Assembly (NCBI GenBank): GCA_963920705.1
Contig: OY987236.1
Location: forward strand, 7,674,190 to 7,738,189
DNA: 64,000 nt
Source: Odiellus spinosus
Lineage: Eukaryota; Arthropoda; Arachnida; Opiliones; Phalangiidae
Reading direction: 5' to 3'
This document shows, piece after piece, positions 11,116-23,303 of the stretch (position 1 is its first letter; the number at the start of each line of letters is the position of its first letter). The position numbers were made by a program, and so were the translations under genes. The notes under the pieces are model-generated. The model had not been told where the DNA came from. It was given only the letters and a program-made list of their open reading frames with translations, and did not search any database.

Positions 11116-12759
11116 AGGTAAATTTGTTTTCCAAATGTTGTGTGAGTAAAGAATTAGTGTGAACAAAACTTAACTTAAATTTCGGGAGCATAGAGTAATA
11201 AACTAAGCCAAACTATAGGAGATAATGAAAGATTATTTTTCAATAACAGTAGAGGATTAACTCTACTTATTTTTATGCTACGTTTATTTCTCTATAGAGA
11301 ACTTGTTTATGTAACACGAAATTAAATTTTACTGTTCAATTAACGTTTAATTAAGAATATTTCTGTTGTTTGAAGGGTTTTATACTCCAAGAAATATATT
11401 TAAAACATTTTTTTTAACATTTTCTGGGTTGCACACGAGCCTCGTGAAAGCACCCTCGGTGCAATATGAGAACTATATATAATACTGGGAAAGTTTCCCG
11501 CCATTTCCTTTTTATTACTCATATTTACACTACTATTCAGCTCTTGGTCGCTAGAATTTCGCGGAAAAACCGAAAATAAAATGGCAGTACCGCGAGGCAT
11601 TGTATATATAAATCCCAATAGTTCTCCTTCCAACTTAAATAGCGTTTTATGCTCCCCGAGGAGAGAAAAATAAGAGACTCACTGCGGTACAAATTCTTTA
11701 TAATAAAATACTTTAAATGTATTTTTTATATTGATCTGATTTTTTTATGTTAAGTATAGTGCCGATTGTGTAACGAGCAGAGTGGGTATAGACCGAATTC
11801 CTCACTCAACACTAGCTATGTCTAGCCACCAAGAGCCGCTAAAATTCTTACTTACTTTTAGCACTGTCCACCCGCTAGGATTTTTCTAAACAACCCAATA
11901 ACAATTGATTCTCTCTCGTTTTCGTTTAAATATGGTTAATCGACTAGTAAATAATTTACAAACTAATATCAAGATATAGAAATAATTATCTTTCTCGGAA
12001 AGTAGGCTTAACACGGATCCACGAAGAGTTTGATATATATTCGTTAACGAGTCTTGGACAAATTACGCTAGAAACGCGCGCTTTATTCCGACAGTAAAAC
12101 ATTTATAATTAGGCTTAGGAGTCACGCGCTTTTGATCGTTGGTCGCAGATTCGTTATTGTTTATGTCTCTCCTTGTATCCCTGTTAAGCCTACGTTTCGA
12201 ATAAGTGGAAACTTAAATTCTAGCGTTTATAGCCAATTAGACTGTGCTCTTGCATATGGTCAAGCTCTGGGAAAGTCGAGCGCTCGAGAGAGCAACCGAA
12301 AAAGAGCACTTTTTACTAATTTTGATTGGGGTTGGAAATCGGTAGAAAAATTCCCTTGTTGTCGGACTGCATTATATCTTTCACATAAAGACTTATTCCA
12401 ACTCTCTTATTAATCCTTCTTCGCGGAAGGTAACTACACGTACACGATCTTCAGTCGTTTTCCCAAACATATTGTTCATTGCTGCAGCCTTGACTTCTAG
12501 AGTATAATAGGACCATTATATTTCTTCTGTTCACTTTTTCAAACTCCCATAAAAATCACGTATAAATGGCATTCAACATACAACAGGCACTTTTAGCCAT
12601 ACCGCCCCCATTGGACGGGTGTAAGCTCTTATATTGTCCTGGGATGTAGTAGTAGTATGTATGTATAATAACGGTGTGGAAAACGTTATAGGTCTCTAGT
12701 TTAACAAACCTTTCCAAAAACGTGAATATGAATATCTCAATCACATAGAAATCTAAAAA
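11116..12759. other. spacer with old transposon pieces
   Basis: A worn left half of the TTAA foldback family lies at about 11,890-12,010 and the GAGC-rich repeat at 12,242-12,318. No gene recognised. Confidence 0.5.
12242..12318. repeat. GAGAGAGCAACCGAAAAAGA repeat, copy 1
   Basis: TGTGCTCTTGC, GAGCGCTCGAGAGAGCAACC, GAAAAAGAGCAC; matches 20,600-20,695. Both are rich in GAGC/GCTC and start and end with inverted GTGCTCTT / AAGAGCAC. Confidence 0.5.
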
Positions 12760-12766
12760 ATAAAAT

Positions 12767-13104
12767 CAGAAGCCGATGAAACCCTCCTTTGAAGTCTATT
12801 ACTCCCCGGTCTTGTCTACCCCTCTCTGTATGGGTTATTCTCAAAAGGCGCGATCCGTACGCCTCCTAACGGTAGATGTTTTCGGAGCGGGAGCTCGTCG
12901 AGCGAATATCTCTAGCATGAGCCTTGGAGTTCGTCCAAAAAACGTCGTCGTTTGTGGAGAGAGAATTTCCAATTTTCCGTAGACAGGGGGGATGAAGTGG
13001 GACCCCTTCTAACTCGTAAAATTGTGAATTTTACCCATACAGAGAGGAGCGCTATATGGAACATTGGAGTAGTAGACTTCAAAGGAGGGTTTCATCGGCT
13101 TCTG
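12767..13104 (-). mobile_element. CAGAAGCCG MITE, copy 2
   Basis: 338 bp, opposite orientation to copy 1. TSD ATAAAAT at 12,760-12,766 and 13,105-13,111. Both terminal repeats are complete. Confidence 0.92.
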
Positions 13105-14004
13105 ATAAAATCAAAAAGTCTAGCTGTAACGAACTTTGCGCGAATGACTTGATTGCTCTGAAAAGGGCTTATCGAGGTGTGGCTCCTTTTATGGACTTAT
13201 CCATCTTGTTTCTTATTATTTCTACTATTATTGTCTTGTTTTCAGTCATATTCCACGAGCGACCTTTTCTTGGTTTTGTTTTTTATATTATTATTATTAT
13301 TGAAAAGGGAAACCTAACTCTCATATTCTATAATAATCCCATTCAAAATAAGTTTAAATCAACTACTTTTATCCTTATGAGGTTGAACGTTATGTATTAA
13401 TCCGCATCATCCTCCGCTACTGTGAACAGGAATACAAAGCATAAACCAGGTTCTTTAAAGAGATAACATCACATTATTTTAAAAATATTGCAGTCTCTTC
13501 GAGAGAGAGAATTATGGAAATGTAATTTCAATAAAGATTAATTTAGTTTCCACTGGGAGCTTATCTTTTAGCCCTACGATTATCTCTAAAATTCTATATT
13601 TTTAATCCACTTACACAACGTAAGTCCTCGAAATAAAAGATTAACTATCTCACGGAACTATCCCTTGAAAAAATGAAAACGAACGTCTCGACCTTTCTAC
13701 TACTGAATAACTTGTATGTTTACATTTTTAGAGCTAGTAGAGTCAAAGATGAAGAATCATTGCGCGTTCTTTAGTTCTTGCCCTCAATTTCATTGCTTTC
13801 TAAGAAGTTAGAGAATTGGAATGACATAATGCCTACCTTTATTTTTTGCCAAACTTAATTTAAAACTTGACTTTTATTTCCAAAAGATTTGGATTTTTAT
13901 ACTTGAGTTAGGCCAAGTCTTATAGCGTAATTACTAAGTTCTATTATTAATACTACAAGTCTGAAAGTTACGCATAGCACCAAAGGGATTAGTTTTAAAA
14001 TCTA
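13105..14004. other. spacer, no gene seen
   Basis: Dispersed-repeat copy 4 at 13,361-13,428; otherwise AT-rich. Confidence 0.55.
13361..13428 (-). repeat. short dispersed repeat, copy 4
   Basis: Minus strand: GCGGATTAATACATAACGTT, CAACCTCATAAGGATAAAAG, TAGTTG. Best match to the inferred consensus at its 3' part. Confidence 0.65.
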
Positions 14005-14008
14005 TTAA

Positions 14009-14310
14009 AGGGAGAATGCAACCTAACATCTGATTTTTTTATCAATTCCAATAAATAAAAAAGTTATAAAAACAATATTAAACTAGAAATAATTTTAAAG
14101 CCTACACGAAAAAAAACTTAGCGCGCTTTTCCTTGCGACCAATCGAACGCGATTGTAAGTCTAGTGGAGATCTCGCGTGAACGACGGACCTTTGTTCATT
14201 GGTCGCTAGACCTTACACGGATTCAATTCAGAATCTCCATGAATCCCGCTAAGCCTATTTTCCTTAAACGATAAGGAATCGATAAAAATAACTTATGTTG
14301 CATTCTCCCT
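14009..14310. mobile_element. TTAA foldback MITE, copy 3
   Basis: 302 bp, TTAA at 14,005-14,008 and 14,311-14,314. The left arm is shortened. Confidence 0.88.
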
Positions 14311-14314
14311 TTAA

Positions 14315-14904
14315 TTGTTCAGAAGTTCTTAAATTGAGAAACAGCCGTTAACGAGTGATCTTAATCCCTATAATTAAAACCGTTCTGGCTAGTATAAAAA
14401 ATATATATAATCAAATATTAAATAGCTAGTTTCTTAACTTCATGGGAAGTATTTGGCTTAACATGGTTCAATGTCTCAAAATTGAAGAATTTCGGGTTTA
14501 AAGATTTTTCTTAACTTCCGTTGTCGGGTTTAATAAATTATTTCTTGAATCAGACGTCAAAAAAACACTTTTGGTTTATATTTTTATTAATGATATTAAT
14601 AAATATATAATACCAGACAAACTGAAAAGGATTATTATCGCAAAAAAGTGAACACCCTTTTAATTTTTGATTAGTTCGCTTTTGTTCAACAAACTTACCT
14701 TCTTAAATATTTAAAAATAATATATTATTTTTATCCTCAAAAGAGTATCTTTCCTCGACGATCATATTCTTCGCGGGAGTTTTTAGCGTTCTTAAAATTT
14801 AATGGGGCGCAATTTGATAAGCTTTTCTACAAAGCTATTTTTTTTGTTTTAAATTAAGGTTTAGTTTTGGCCATTGTTTTAAACTTAGATAAAAACGATG
14901 CCAA
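14315..14904. other. AT-rich spacer
   Basis: A worn TTAA foldback piece at about 14,330-14,470; nothing else. Confidence 0.5.
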
Positions 14905-15072
14905 TTAAAGGGAGAATGCAACCTAAAAACAAGTGATTTATCGATTCTTTATCGTTTACATAATCCTAATCCAATAGTAAAAAAAAACATTAAACTAGAA
15001 ATACATTTAAAACTTGCCTTCATAAATAGGCTTAGCTGGATTCGTGGAGATATCCTGAACTCTCAGTATAAG

Positions 15073-15364
15073 CAAGAAGGATCAGATAAGGAGAGGAAAA
15101 GTGGGAACGGCGCGGCTCCTACTGCGTCGGCCTAAACTCCCACTCTGGGAGAGCGGGGGACAGACGGGGGTAGAGATGCTTCATGGTAAATTGTTGTCAC
15201 GTGGGTAAAACGAATCCTTTATGAGACGCGCTAGCTAGCGACCACGTGACAACAGTTTACCTCGAGAATTTCCTATCCCCCCTTTCCACCCGAGTGGGAG
15301 GTTGGCTCTTCTCTCTCTAACTCAACGCAGCCCCACTTTTCCTCTCCTTATCTGATCCTTCTTG
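15073..15364. mobile_element. CAAGAAGGATC-ended MITE nested in a TTAA element (7-bp TSD)
   Basis: 292 bp with inverted ends CAAGAAGGATCAGATAAGG continuing to AAAGTGG. TSD GTATAAG at 15,066-15,072 and 15,365-15,371. Inner inverted segments include CACGTG-containing arms. It interrupts the foldback element 14,909-15,880, so it is younger. Confidence 0.9.
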
Positions 15365-15454
15365 GTATAAGGACTAGCGACCAATGACATTGATCATGGA
15401 GATCCTGCATATAAGAGCCATCGATCAATGCCATTAGTCGCTATTCCTTATATA

Positions 15455-15722
15455 GTCCTGGTCGATTTCCGAAACCGGAAGTCTAGAGACCCTCGTAAAA
15501 ATTTTGGCGGGGAAAACTTTTGTCACGTAATCGTCCGCCATCTTTTTGTAGTGTGAAATTTTCGTCTGCTCTAGTGATCTGTTCTAGTGGAGAGCGACAG
15601 ACTAACAACTTGAATTTGGTTTGTGGGAAATAAAATTAGAAATAGTCTGGCAGCCTGTTACTACAAAAAGATGGCGGCGCGGCTATGAGACAAGCGCCCA
15701 TTTCCGGCAAATCGACCAGGAC
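15455..15722. mobile_element. GTCCTGGTCGATTTCCG-ended element nested in a TTAA element (TA TSD)
   Basis: 268 bp flanked by TA at 15,453-15,454 and 15,723-15,724. Inverted ends GTCCTGGTCGATTTCCG; an inner pair around CCGCCATCTTTTTGTAGT. TA duplication is the Tc1/mariner signature, but no transposase remains to confirm it. Confidence 0.8.
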
Positions 15723-15884
15723 TATGGGGATATCAGGTGATCTCCATGAATCCAGCTAAGCCTATTTTCGGGGTAAGTTTTAAATTGATTTCTATAGTTT
15801 AATAAAAATATTACTGTTGGACTAGGCCTATTTAAACGATAAGGAATCGATAAAATCTGTTTTTTGGTTGCATTCTCCCTTTAA

Positions 15885-16472
15885 GGAGCGAGAATTAAAG
15901 TAAGAGAGCAGTTGTTGTACAAAGTTAATGCAAACATAGGACTATACTTAAGGGAGGGGTTGTGTATTTTTATTCCATATTTCCGTCCGTCCCACGGATA
16001 AGAAAATATATTGTATGCGAACAGGATTTTTTAGGATCGTGATGGTGGATCCATGGCTGTTCAATTCCTTTCCCTGGATTCGAGTCTATTGTCAAAAGAG
16101 CTCTATTCTAAGCTCGAAACTAAATAAGATAAAATCCTTCTAGAATCTGGTTCTTTATTTTCGACGATATTTTCTCGTCAGGAATATTTTTTTTTTCCTT
16201 CCTGTATTTGGTCTTTTTCGTTCTCGTTTTTGATCTTTAACGTCCACGAATGTAACTCACACTCGCTTTAAGGAGCTTCTCTTTTAGATTTATTTTCTTG
16301 TTTTTTTTACTCTTATTCTTCGTTCAAACGCCCACCCGAAAAAAGATAGTTGGAAGTTTTAAAGGTTACCACACACTTATTTTTAGACTTCTAATTTTAG
16401 CTAGATATATAATGCATCCCCACTCCCCAGTTGATAATAGATCATATCACGACTAATTTACATTCGTAACAT
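15885..16472. other. spacer, no gene seen
   Basis: No repeat or exon signal recognised. Confidence 0.55.
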
Positions 16473-16796
16473 CAGAAGCCGATGAAACCCTCCTTTGAAG
16501 TCTACTAATCTAATGTTCCATATTGCGCGCCTCTCTGTATGGGTAAAATTCGCGATTTTACGAGATCGGAGGGGTCCTACTTCATACCCCCTGTCTACGG
16601 AAAATTGGAAATTCTCTCTCTCTCTCCACAAACGACGACGTTTTTTTGGCGAACTCCAAGGCTGCTAGAGATATTCGCTCGACGAACTTCCGCTCCGAAA
16701 ATATCTACCGTTAGGAGGCGTACGAATCGCGCTTTTTGAAACTAACCCATACAGAGAGGGGTAATAGACTTCAAAGGAGGGTTTCATCAGCTTCTG
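16473..16796 (+). mobile_element. CAGAAGCCG MITE, copy 3, no TSD
   Basis: 324 bp with both ends. The flanks (GTAACAT left, ATCCAGT right) do not match, unlike the other six copies. A short piece before the right end, present in copy 1, is missing. Confidence 0.88.
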
Positions 16797-17082
16797 ATCC
16801 AGTTAATTTATCCAAAGATATAAAAATGATACTCGTATCTGTTTTTTTCTTCCCGAAAATGGCAAATTATCCTAGAATATTATCCGAGTTATACGTTTGG
16901 ATAAGAAAATTTCAAATCTATTTTATTCGAATTGCAAGTAAATTTTAGATATTTTTCTTTTATTTTCCACGAATTCTAAGAATATGAATTTTCTTATCCA
17001 ATGTTATACGTTTTAATTAGAGTATCTTGTTAATAGATAAAGCTTCAAACGTTTATCTTTGGATAAACCTTATCCATTTAAC

Positions 17083-17399
17083 CAGAAATAGATGAACCGA
17101 AATTATCAACGAGCTATTCCTCTAACGCCACAGGCAAGTTCTCCGTTTCCCCTCTCTTAGACGACAGTTGTAGCCCCCTCCCCCGCGGAATTTCGCCTAG
17201 CCGAGAAACGTTGAATGCGCCACCTGGCTTGGTTTGCAGCCGTCGCTACGTGGGGCGATCAGTTTCCCAAGATCCTCCTCGGTATTTCATTGAGGCCGAG
17301 GAAGCCCATTCCCCCAGTGCTTACCCTCCCCATTCACTCCAAATAAAATGCATTTCCCAATCTAAGCTCTCGTTGATAATTTCGGTTCATCTATTTCTG
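17083..17399. mobile_element. CAGAAATAGATG-ended MITE (7-bp TSD)
   Basis: 317 bp with near-perfect inverted ends of about 35 bp (CAGAAATAGATGAACCG inward to CAACGAG). TSD ATTTAAC at 17,076-17,082 and 17,400-17,406. GC-rich interior with no conserved frame. Confidence 0.9.
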
Positions 17400-17406
17400 A
17401 TTTAAC

Positions 17407-18865
17407 GTAGAACTGAATTTACGAATTGCAATTTATTAGTCGCAAACATTTAATATAACAGTCAAAAATAGTTAAAAGAACAACATAGTATCCCTTTACT
17501 TGTTGTCGGACTACATTCTCCCTTCAAGAAATCTTCCCTTTCAAAATAAAGCCAATAATACCCAGGAAGAGGTGTGGATTTTTCCCAAAAAAAAAAGGAT
17601 AGGGTGCGGAAGAAGTAGTTGGTAAATAATTCCGAAATAAAATGGAGTGAGTTGAGACGCCTATCAGAAAATCCAACCCTGCGAATTTTTTCTTCTTCAA
17701 CAGGCTCTTGATGCTGTAGCTCTACAAAATCTTTGTTTTCAAGATGCTGCTATAGATATTGACAATAGTTCAAAGTAGTTTTGAAGGGTAAAACTACGCC
17801 TATAGATTCTCTGGAAAAGACTAGTTTTTTTTTTATTTTCACGAAACTTTTCAAGAACTACTTATTTTCCTTCGAGACGTGGCATCGTGTATCAATCCGT
17901 CTGCAGATATAGCTAGTTTTTAAATTTCTCTTGAACAAAATTTATAAGATTTTTTTTTCTAAGCTTCCAAGTTTCGAAAAACGCCCGCGTGGGGGCCAAA
18001 CCTTCAAATAAGCTATGTTATAAGTAAACAACTTATAGATCCCTGAACGCGGAATGCTCAGCAATGATAAAAAAGGTATCTTTCTTCGTTCCTTTAGTTT
18101 GTTCAACCATTTCGATTCAATTCTTACAAACCTACGTATATAGATTCGTGGTTTATAACTAGACTTCTCTTTCCTCTAATATTTTAGTATTGGTTTCATT
18201 TATTTAAATACAGACCAGTCCTTCGTACGTCGGTTTATATTTTGTTTCAGTTTCAGTTCGCCTTTCGTTTGATGTTATTATTTGGTTTTAAGAAATGTTT
18301 GTCTAGGAGTTGGAAGATCTTGAAGATCGAGGCTTAGACTAGATTCCTTCTTAATGAATACTACGGATGGTTTAAATGATATTTGTCAGGAAAGGGAAAA
18401 AGTACTTGAAAAGATTTGTTGTATTGGCTAAGAGGAGCTTAGTGAACGGATTCAACGCCCCGAAAAAGGTTTTTCTCCAAAGATTGCGGAACTAAGTTTC
18501 CCCCCTTCTGTTATATCTTACCTCTCTAAATATAGTCTGAGAATATATAGAAAGTAAGTTAAAAAATTTACAATCTTTTTTTTTTTTTTCACCCAAAGAC
18601 CACGAAGACCAATTCACACTTATGTTATGTTTAACAACACGTATTTTTATTGCTTTTTACTATAAGATAGTAATTGATTTATTGTTCATTAGTAAATTAG
18701 ATTTTTCTGAAATAGGCTTAGCTTAATTGGATGGAAATGAAGGTTTATTTCAAAACCGAGCTATAAATAAAAACCCTCTTCAAACACTATCAAGCGGATC
18801 TCGCCAAAAATAAAAGACCTAGATGCATTTCTACCTCTGTCCGTAGAAATATTATAATATATTCC
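17407..18865. other. spacer, no gene seen
   Basis: A TTAA-family end at 17,500-17,526 and an isolated AATAGGCTTAGC near 18,712; otherwise nothing. Confidence 0.5.
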
Positions 18866-19090
18866 TATATTAAACTAAAAATAAATTTAAAACCCAGAAA
18901 ATAGGCTTAGCTCTATTCATGGAGATTCTGAATCTCTTCTCATTGAAGGGTCATCGACGAATGAGCAATCGTCCGTCTATAGGCGAGATCTCCACGAGAC
19001 TTCCAATAACATTCAATTTGTCGCTAGCCCTTCTACTCTAAAATTTCAGGATCTCCATGAATCCAGCTAAGCCTATTTTCGTGATAAGTT
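18866..19090. mobile_element. TTAA foldback family, core fragment
   Basis: Both GGCTTAGCT / AGCTAAGCC arms and the ATGGAGAT motifs are present; the AGGGAGAATG ends are missing. Confidence 0.75.
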
Positions 19091-19569
19091 TTAAGAAAAT
19101 AGGCTTAAAAGCCAATCAGGTGCTTCGTTACGTGTCGTAATACATAAACCGTTGTCACGAGCTCCATACCCCCACAAAAGAGTTGTTTGATTTCTAGCTA
19201 TGCCTATGTAGAGATGTGATCATCCGGGCATTCTTTTAGTGTAATTTTCGTTAATTTTCTTGTCTGATCTAATTACGAAAAATCAACCAAGTATAATATA
19301 ATAATATAATATATTAACTTTGGTTAAAAAAATACTTCAATTATTCTATAATAAAAACGGATCGAAAAAAGAACCACACGATACCGTCTTTACCATAAAT
19401 CAATAACCTTAACACGTTTACTCCTACGCCCAGGACGCTAGCCCCCCCCCCCATATCTTACTAATAAGTCCCGTTCCCCTCAAAACCCCCACACCCATCG
19501 CGCTTTGAAGTACGCATGAAACCATGAGGCTAAAAATAATTAATTTTTGTCATCCAACTGAATTTGAAT

Positions 19570-19692
19570 CGAGACGTCCGACACTCTTGAGTACACCTGA
19601 GTTCAGCTTTGACAGTACATTGAGTTCGAACTCTTATGAACTCTGAGTTCAGCTTTGATAGTGCATAGAGTTCGTGAGTGTCTGCCCCCTCG
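19570..19692. mobile_element. 123-bp MITE with GTCCGACACTC ends (8-bp TSD), copy 1
   Basis: Ends CGAGACGTCCGACACTC and GAGTGTCTGCCCCCTCG; TSD ATTTGAAT at 19,562-19,569 and 19,693-19,700. The interior repeats GAGTTCAGCTTTGA / CTCTGAGTTCAG units. Confidence 0.85.
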
Positions 19693-19783
19693 ATTTGAAT
19701 TAGATTGATTTTTTTTTTTTTTTTTTTTTCAATATAAAGTAAAGTTGACACTTGTACTAACCAGGTTTTAAATTGAACTCCTT

Positions 19784-19877
19784 ATACCCTCTTCAGAAGA
19801 GTCGTAATTAGCCATGGTTTAATCAAATTTAACCAAGGTTTAGTTCAATGAACCTCGTTTAATTCTGAAAAGGGTAT
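19784..19877. repeat. 94-bp inverted-repeat unit (ATACCCTCTTCAGAA)
   Basis: 14 of 15 terminal bases are complementary; inner inverted GAACT/AGTTC and AACCNNG motifs. No certain TSD. Confidence 0.4.
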
Positions 19878-20136
19878 TACACTGGCATGAATTTTGAATT
19901 ACTGCGATTTAATTAGTCTTTTAATTCCCTAAGTGGTCTAATTTCATATTTCACTAAAATTCAAACGTATCCGAATATTAGAAATTATTTTAAACACTAA
20001 AATGCGTTCAATAATTGTGAAATAATTCTTCACTACCTTTTTTTACATGGTAATTCCGAAAATTAAACAAAATTGGAGATTAATTTTTAACTATATTTTG
20101 AAAAGTTTTGGGATAAACATCTTGAATATAATTTAG

Positions 20137-20244
20137 TTTCGTGTGGACTTTATTAGGAGGGAAATCTATAAATGGTTTGGAAATAGGAGGGCGACCATAT
20201 AGTGAGAAAATTCGAAGACTATTGGAGGCTCGAGAAAGTCTGCC
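20137..20244 (+). CDS. weak candidate internal exon with helix-turn-helix-like text
   Basis: An ATTTAG acceptor and a strong donor (TGCC/GTAAGA) bound 108 nt that are open in one frame: FVWTLLGGKSINGLEIGGR, then PYSEKIRRLLEARESLP. GGRPYSEKIRRLLEA resembles the first helices of paired-type or transposase helix-turn-helix domains (LGG..ING...RP....IR...E). No neighbouring exon completes the domain. A poly-G run follows at about 20,264. It could be an old transposase fragment or chance. Confidence 0.25.
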
Positions 20245-20599
20245 GTAAGAAATTCGAAAGAGGGGGGGGGGGGGAAGAAGAAAAAAAAATTCTCAGTGGA
20301 AGCGTCGAACACAAACACGTCGCTTATTTAATTAATTTTCGAGGCACAATGGCCGAGCACTTGCTGCCTATACTTTATTTATAGATGGACCGGTCCAAGG
20401 GATATTTTCCAGATCCTTATTTCTGTTCCAAGCCCGTACACGACTGCTATTACTTTAATTAAATCCCGCAAACAAAAAAAAAAAAAAGGTTTTTACTATA
20501 AAGGGAAAACAAAATTATAATAAGAACTAAAAATTTAACATCAGTTAATTTTTTTTTGTTTAATAAGATGATACGGCTTTAATAACGAGTTTTACTGGG

Positions 20600-20695
20600 T
20601 GCTCTTTGCTCTAGAGCAAGAGATATCTCTCTGAGAGCAAGTATTATGCTCCAATCCAGCGCTTTTTCGAGAGAACAACTGAGAAAGAGCATTTT
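20600..20695. repeat. GAGAGAGCAACCGAAAAAGA repeat, copy 2
   Basis: GGTGCTCTTTGCTC, CGAGAGAACAACTGAGAAAG, AGCAT; then a long T run. Confidence 0.5.
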
Positions 20696-20699
20696 TTTT

Positions 20700-23207
20700 T
20701 TTTTTTTTTTTTTTTATATATTGAAGTATCAGCTCCGTGCTTGATATCAAACTAAGGCAAGATAAATTACGTTTTCAGTAAGCAAATAACTTCAGTGTAA
20801 GTTTTAATTTTAATTTGTATTCAACCAGTAGTTCGTAATTAGTTTAAGCACAAGTTCAAACTAATCGTGATTGGGGTATGAAAATTTCTTTGAATATTCT
20901 TTCTTTTAAAAGTAACTTTGACTGATTATAAAACTATATTTTATGCCTGTATAAGCGTCCTTAACCTTCGCGTGAATGAATTAATTAATAATTACTCTCT
21001 CCTATTGAAACACATTCCCTTCAGTGTGTACGAAAAAGACGTCATGCAGGGGTTAGTATCATAATGTATTTTCTATCAGGCGCCTGTAGAAGTGTTTTTC
21101 CTGCTTAATTTTGAAGTTCAGTGTGAAGCTGACATCCAGGATTTAAATTTACAGATTACTCAGATCAAGAGTATATTAAATACCTCCTTCCGTCTTACAC
21201 TCTTAGAAGGGGGACAGGAATAATTTATACCCCCCTCCCCGGCGCACGTTGGACGTAATTCCAAGCTGGGCTTACTCTCAGTGTCCTTTTTAACCAAAGA
21301 GGGGCGCCGATGCTTTCCCAAAAGGTTTTACAATAAATTGTTTCGCCACAATGTTTTCCGCCCAAACTGTCGTTACGGCGAATGCTCTGGTTACGATCCC
21401 GGTTGCGCCTAAGGTAAATAAGACCCTTCTCTTTTTTTCCTTACCCCCTGGTATTGATGGAGATCGTGGTCTCTGACGAGCACCCACTAAACCACTTTTG
21501 CTTAAACCTGTCAAATCAAATATTCCGTCTTTCTTTGATGAAAATAAAATTAAATAATATAAATATCTAACTCTTGAAAATAAAAAAGCAGCTTTCAATG
21601 TCGTTAAATTTAAAGGATCCATTACATTTCAAATTTAATTTATTTTTAAGTTGTTTTTTATATTTTTAGAACATTTGAATTGATAAATCGTGTTCGTTCA
21701 AATTCCATTTATTATTCTCATTTAAAACTCATTCCACTTTTGGTTTTTCGTTTCATTTTGAGTATTCCACGCGTATCAATTAAGGTTTCCCATATATATT
21801 TAAGAAATAATACTATATTAGAATGAATGCGAGATCGTATAGGAACTAAAGCTGTTCTCTCTCCTAGAGATAACTTGGTTCTCTTTTGAGAATTCATGTA
21901 CGACGAAATAGCTAATTGGAAAGTATATCGCTCTAAAAATTTTATTTGATCAAGAAATAGATTTTTCCCAGCTTCCTTGTAATTCTTGTTCATGGAACGA
22001 GACGGAATATACAATGATGGTAGGAATACTATGATTAGGGGATCTTCCATAAATGATAATTGATAATTTCAACAAATATGTCTTCAGAGCGAATTAAATT
22101 GGAATTTTATTTAAAAACATTTGCCGAAGTGATGATTTGCACGATTTTTTCCCCTTATTTTGAAAATAAAGGGACTCAAAATCTAGCTGAACTCTACATA
22201 GAATACGTAATTAGCTCTACTTCTGCCTCATGTTAGCCTCTCGAGATTTTGCTCAACTAATCAATTGAAGTATAGGGCTTTGTCAAAAACATAAGAACGT
22301 TGGAGATTTTTTCTTATCATATAGAAGTCATTTTTGGACTTCCCCTGTGAAATTGGCTCTCGTACATTCGCTTTTATTCGATGAACATACTATAGTCAAT
22401 TGCACCTTCATTTTTCAGTACGCTTAAAGATAAGACCCCTTTATATCTAATAAAATAAATAGTACGAGATAATTGGTATATAACCCTTATAGCTTTGTAT
22501 TTGCTGCCAAGTTATATTGAAATACGTAAGAACTATATTTATGTAGGCTTCGCCATTTCCTTTTATCCCGATTTCCCACGGGGTGAGATCCCAGACCCTA
22601 CCTAACCCCTTTCAACCCGGCGATTCATTCTGTTCGTGGAGAAGAGTTAATGCGATGAAAGGCTAGACCTACAGTTGGTTTCGTATCCTCCAGTTTATAC
22701 CAACCGATTCTGCTTTCCAGAACATATCTTAATTCAGTATTATTTCCAGTTGGTTCTTGCCATTGTATAGGCGAGCGTTTTGTATGATTGAGTTAACAAC
22801 ACGCGCGAAGATAAGACACCCTTATATCAATTACAAAAAGTAATAGATCTCTGAGAAGTAGTCTAACCTTTATTGTGTTGCAAATTCGAATTGAACTTGC
22901 CTGACTTCTCTATATCTGGATGTCGATGGGAAAGATGTTGATTGGAAAAGTGTGTTATTTTTCTTAACAATTAATTCCGGCAGTTTTCTAGACCCCTTAG
23001 TTTCAGTTTCAGTATACGGTATCTTCATTTATATTGCAGACTTATATAATTGCTCCCTGAAAGAGTGCTTTATCAAACCTTATATATGGAGTAATAGTAA
23101 GGAATTCAAAAGTTTTTGTTGACCTGTGTTATATAAGTTAACAACTCGTAATTATGATTTTACGATTATATTATGTTTAAGCTTTGGGCATTACATTTAG
23201 GCTAGAA
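20700..23207. other. spacer, no supported gene
   Basis: Two consecutive minus-strand 110-codon frames (21,290-21,622 and 21,718-22,050) have no family, no cysteine or motif pattern, and lengths near what chance allows in AT-rich DNA. A GC-richer patch at 22,560-22,680 has no open frame. Confidence 0.5.
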
Positions 23208-23300
23208 CTATCTAACAAAACCACTCGCGCGGATTCTTTCTTATTACTTTTTGGCCGTTAGAGGACGTTTATGAACACCAGGATTTGTTATTTAACTTTT
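23208..23300. repeat. dispersed repeat GTTAGAGGACGTTTATGAAC, copy 1
   Basis: Matches 34,850-34,945 over about 90 bp (AACAAAACC, GTTAGAGGA, TTTATGAACACCAGGATTTG). No inverted ends seen. Confidence 0.55.
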
Positions 23301-23303
23301 CAG

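Larger units (their letters stand above)
14909..15880. mobile_element. TTAA foldback MITE, copy 4, carrying two nested elements
   Basis: 972 bp between TTAA at 14,905-14,908 and 15,881-15,884. Removing the insertions at 15,073-15,364 and 15,455-15,722 with one copy of each TSD leaves about 403 bp that matches the copy at 55,110-55,469, including its distinctive centre (ACTAGCGACC, GATCATGGAGATCC). Confidence 0.9.

Noticed and set aside
21290-22050. Two consecutive 110-codon minus-strand frames, both starting with a MDPL-like sequence
   Set aside because: No domain, no splice logic, and such lengths are expected by chance a few times in AT-rich DNA of this size.
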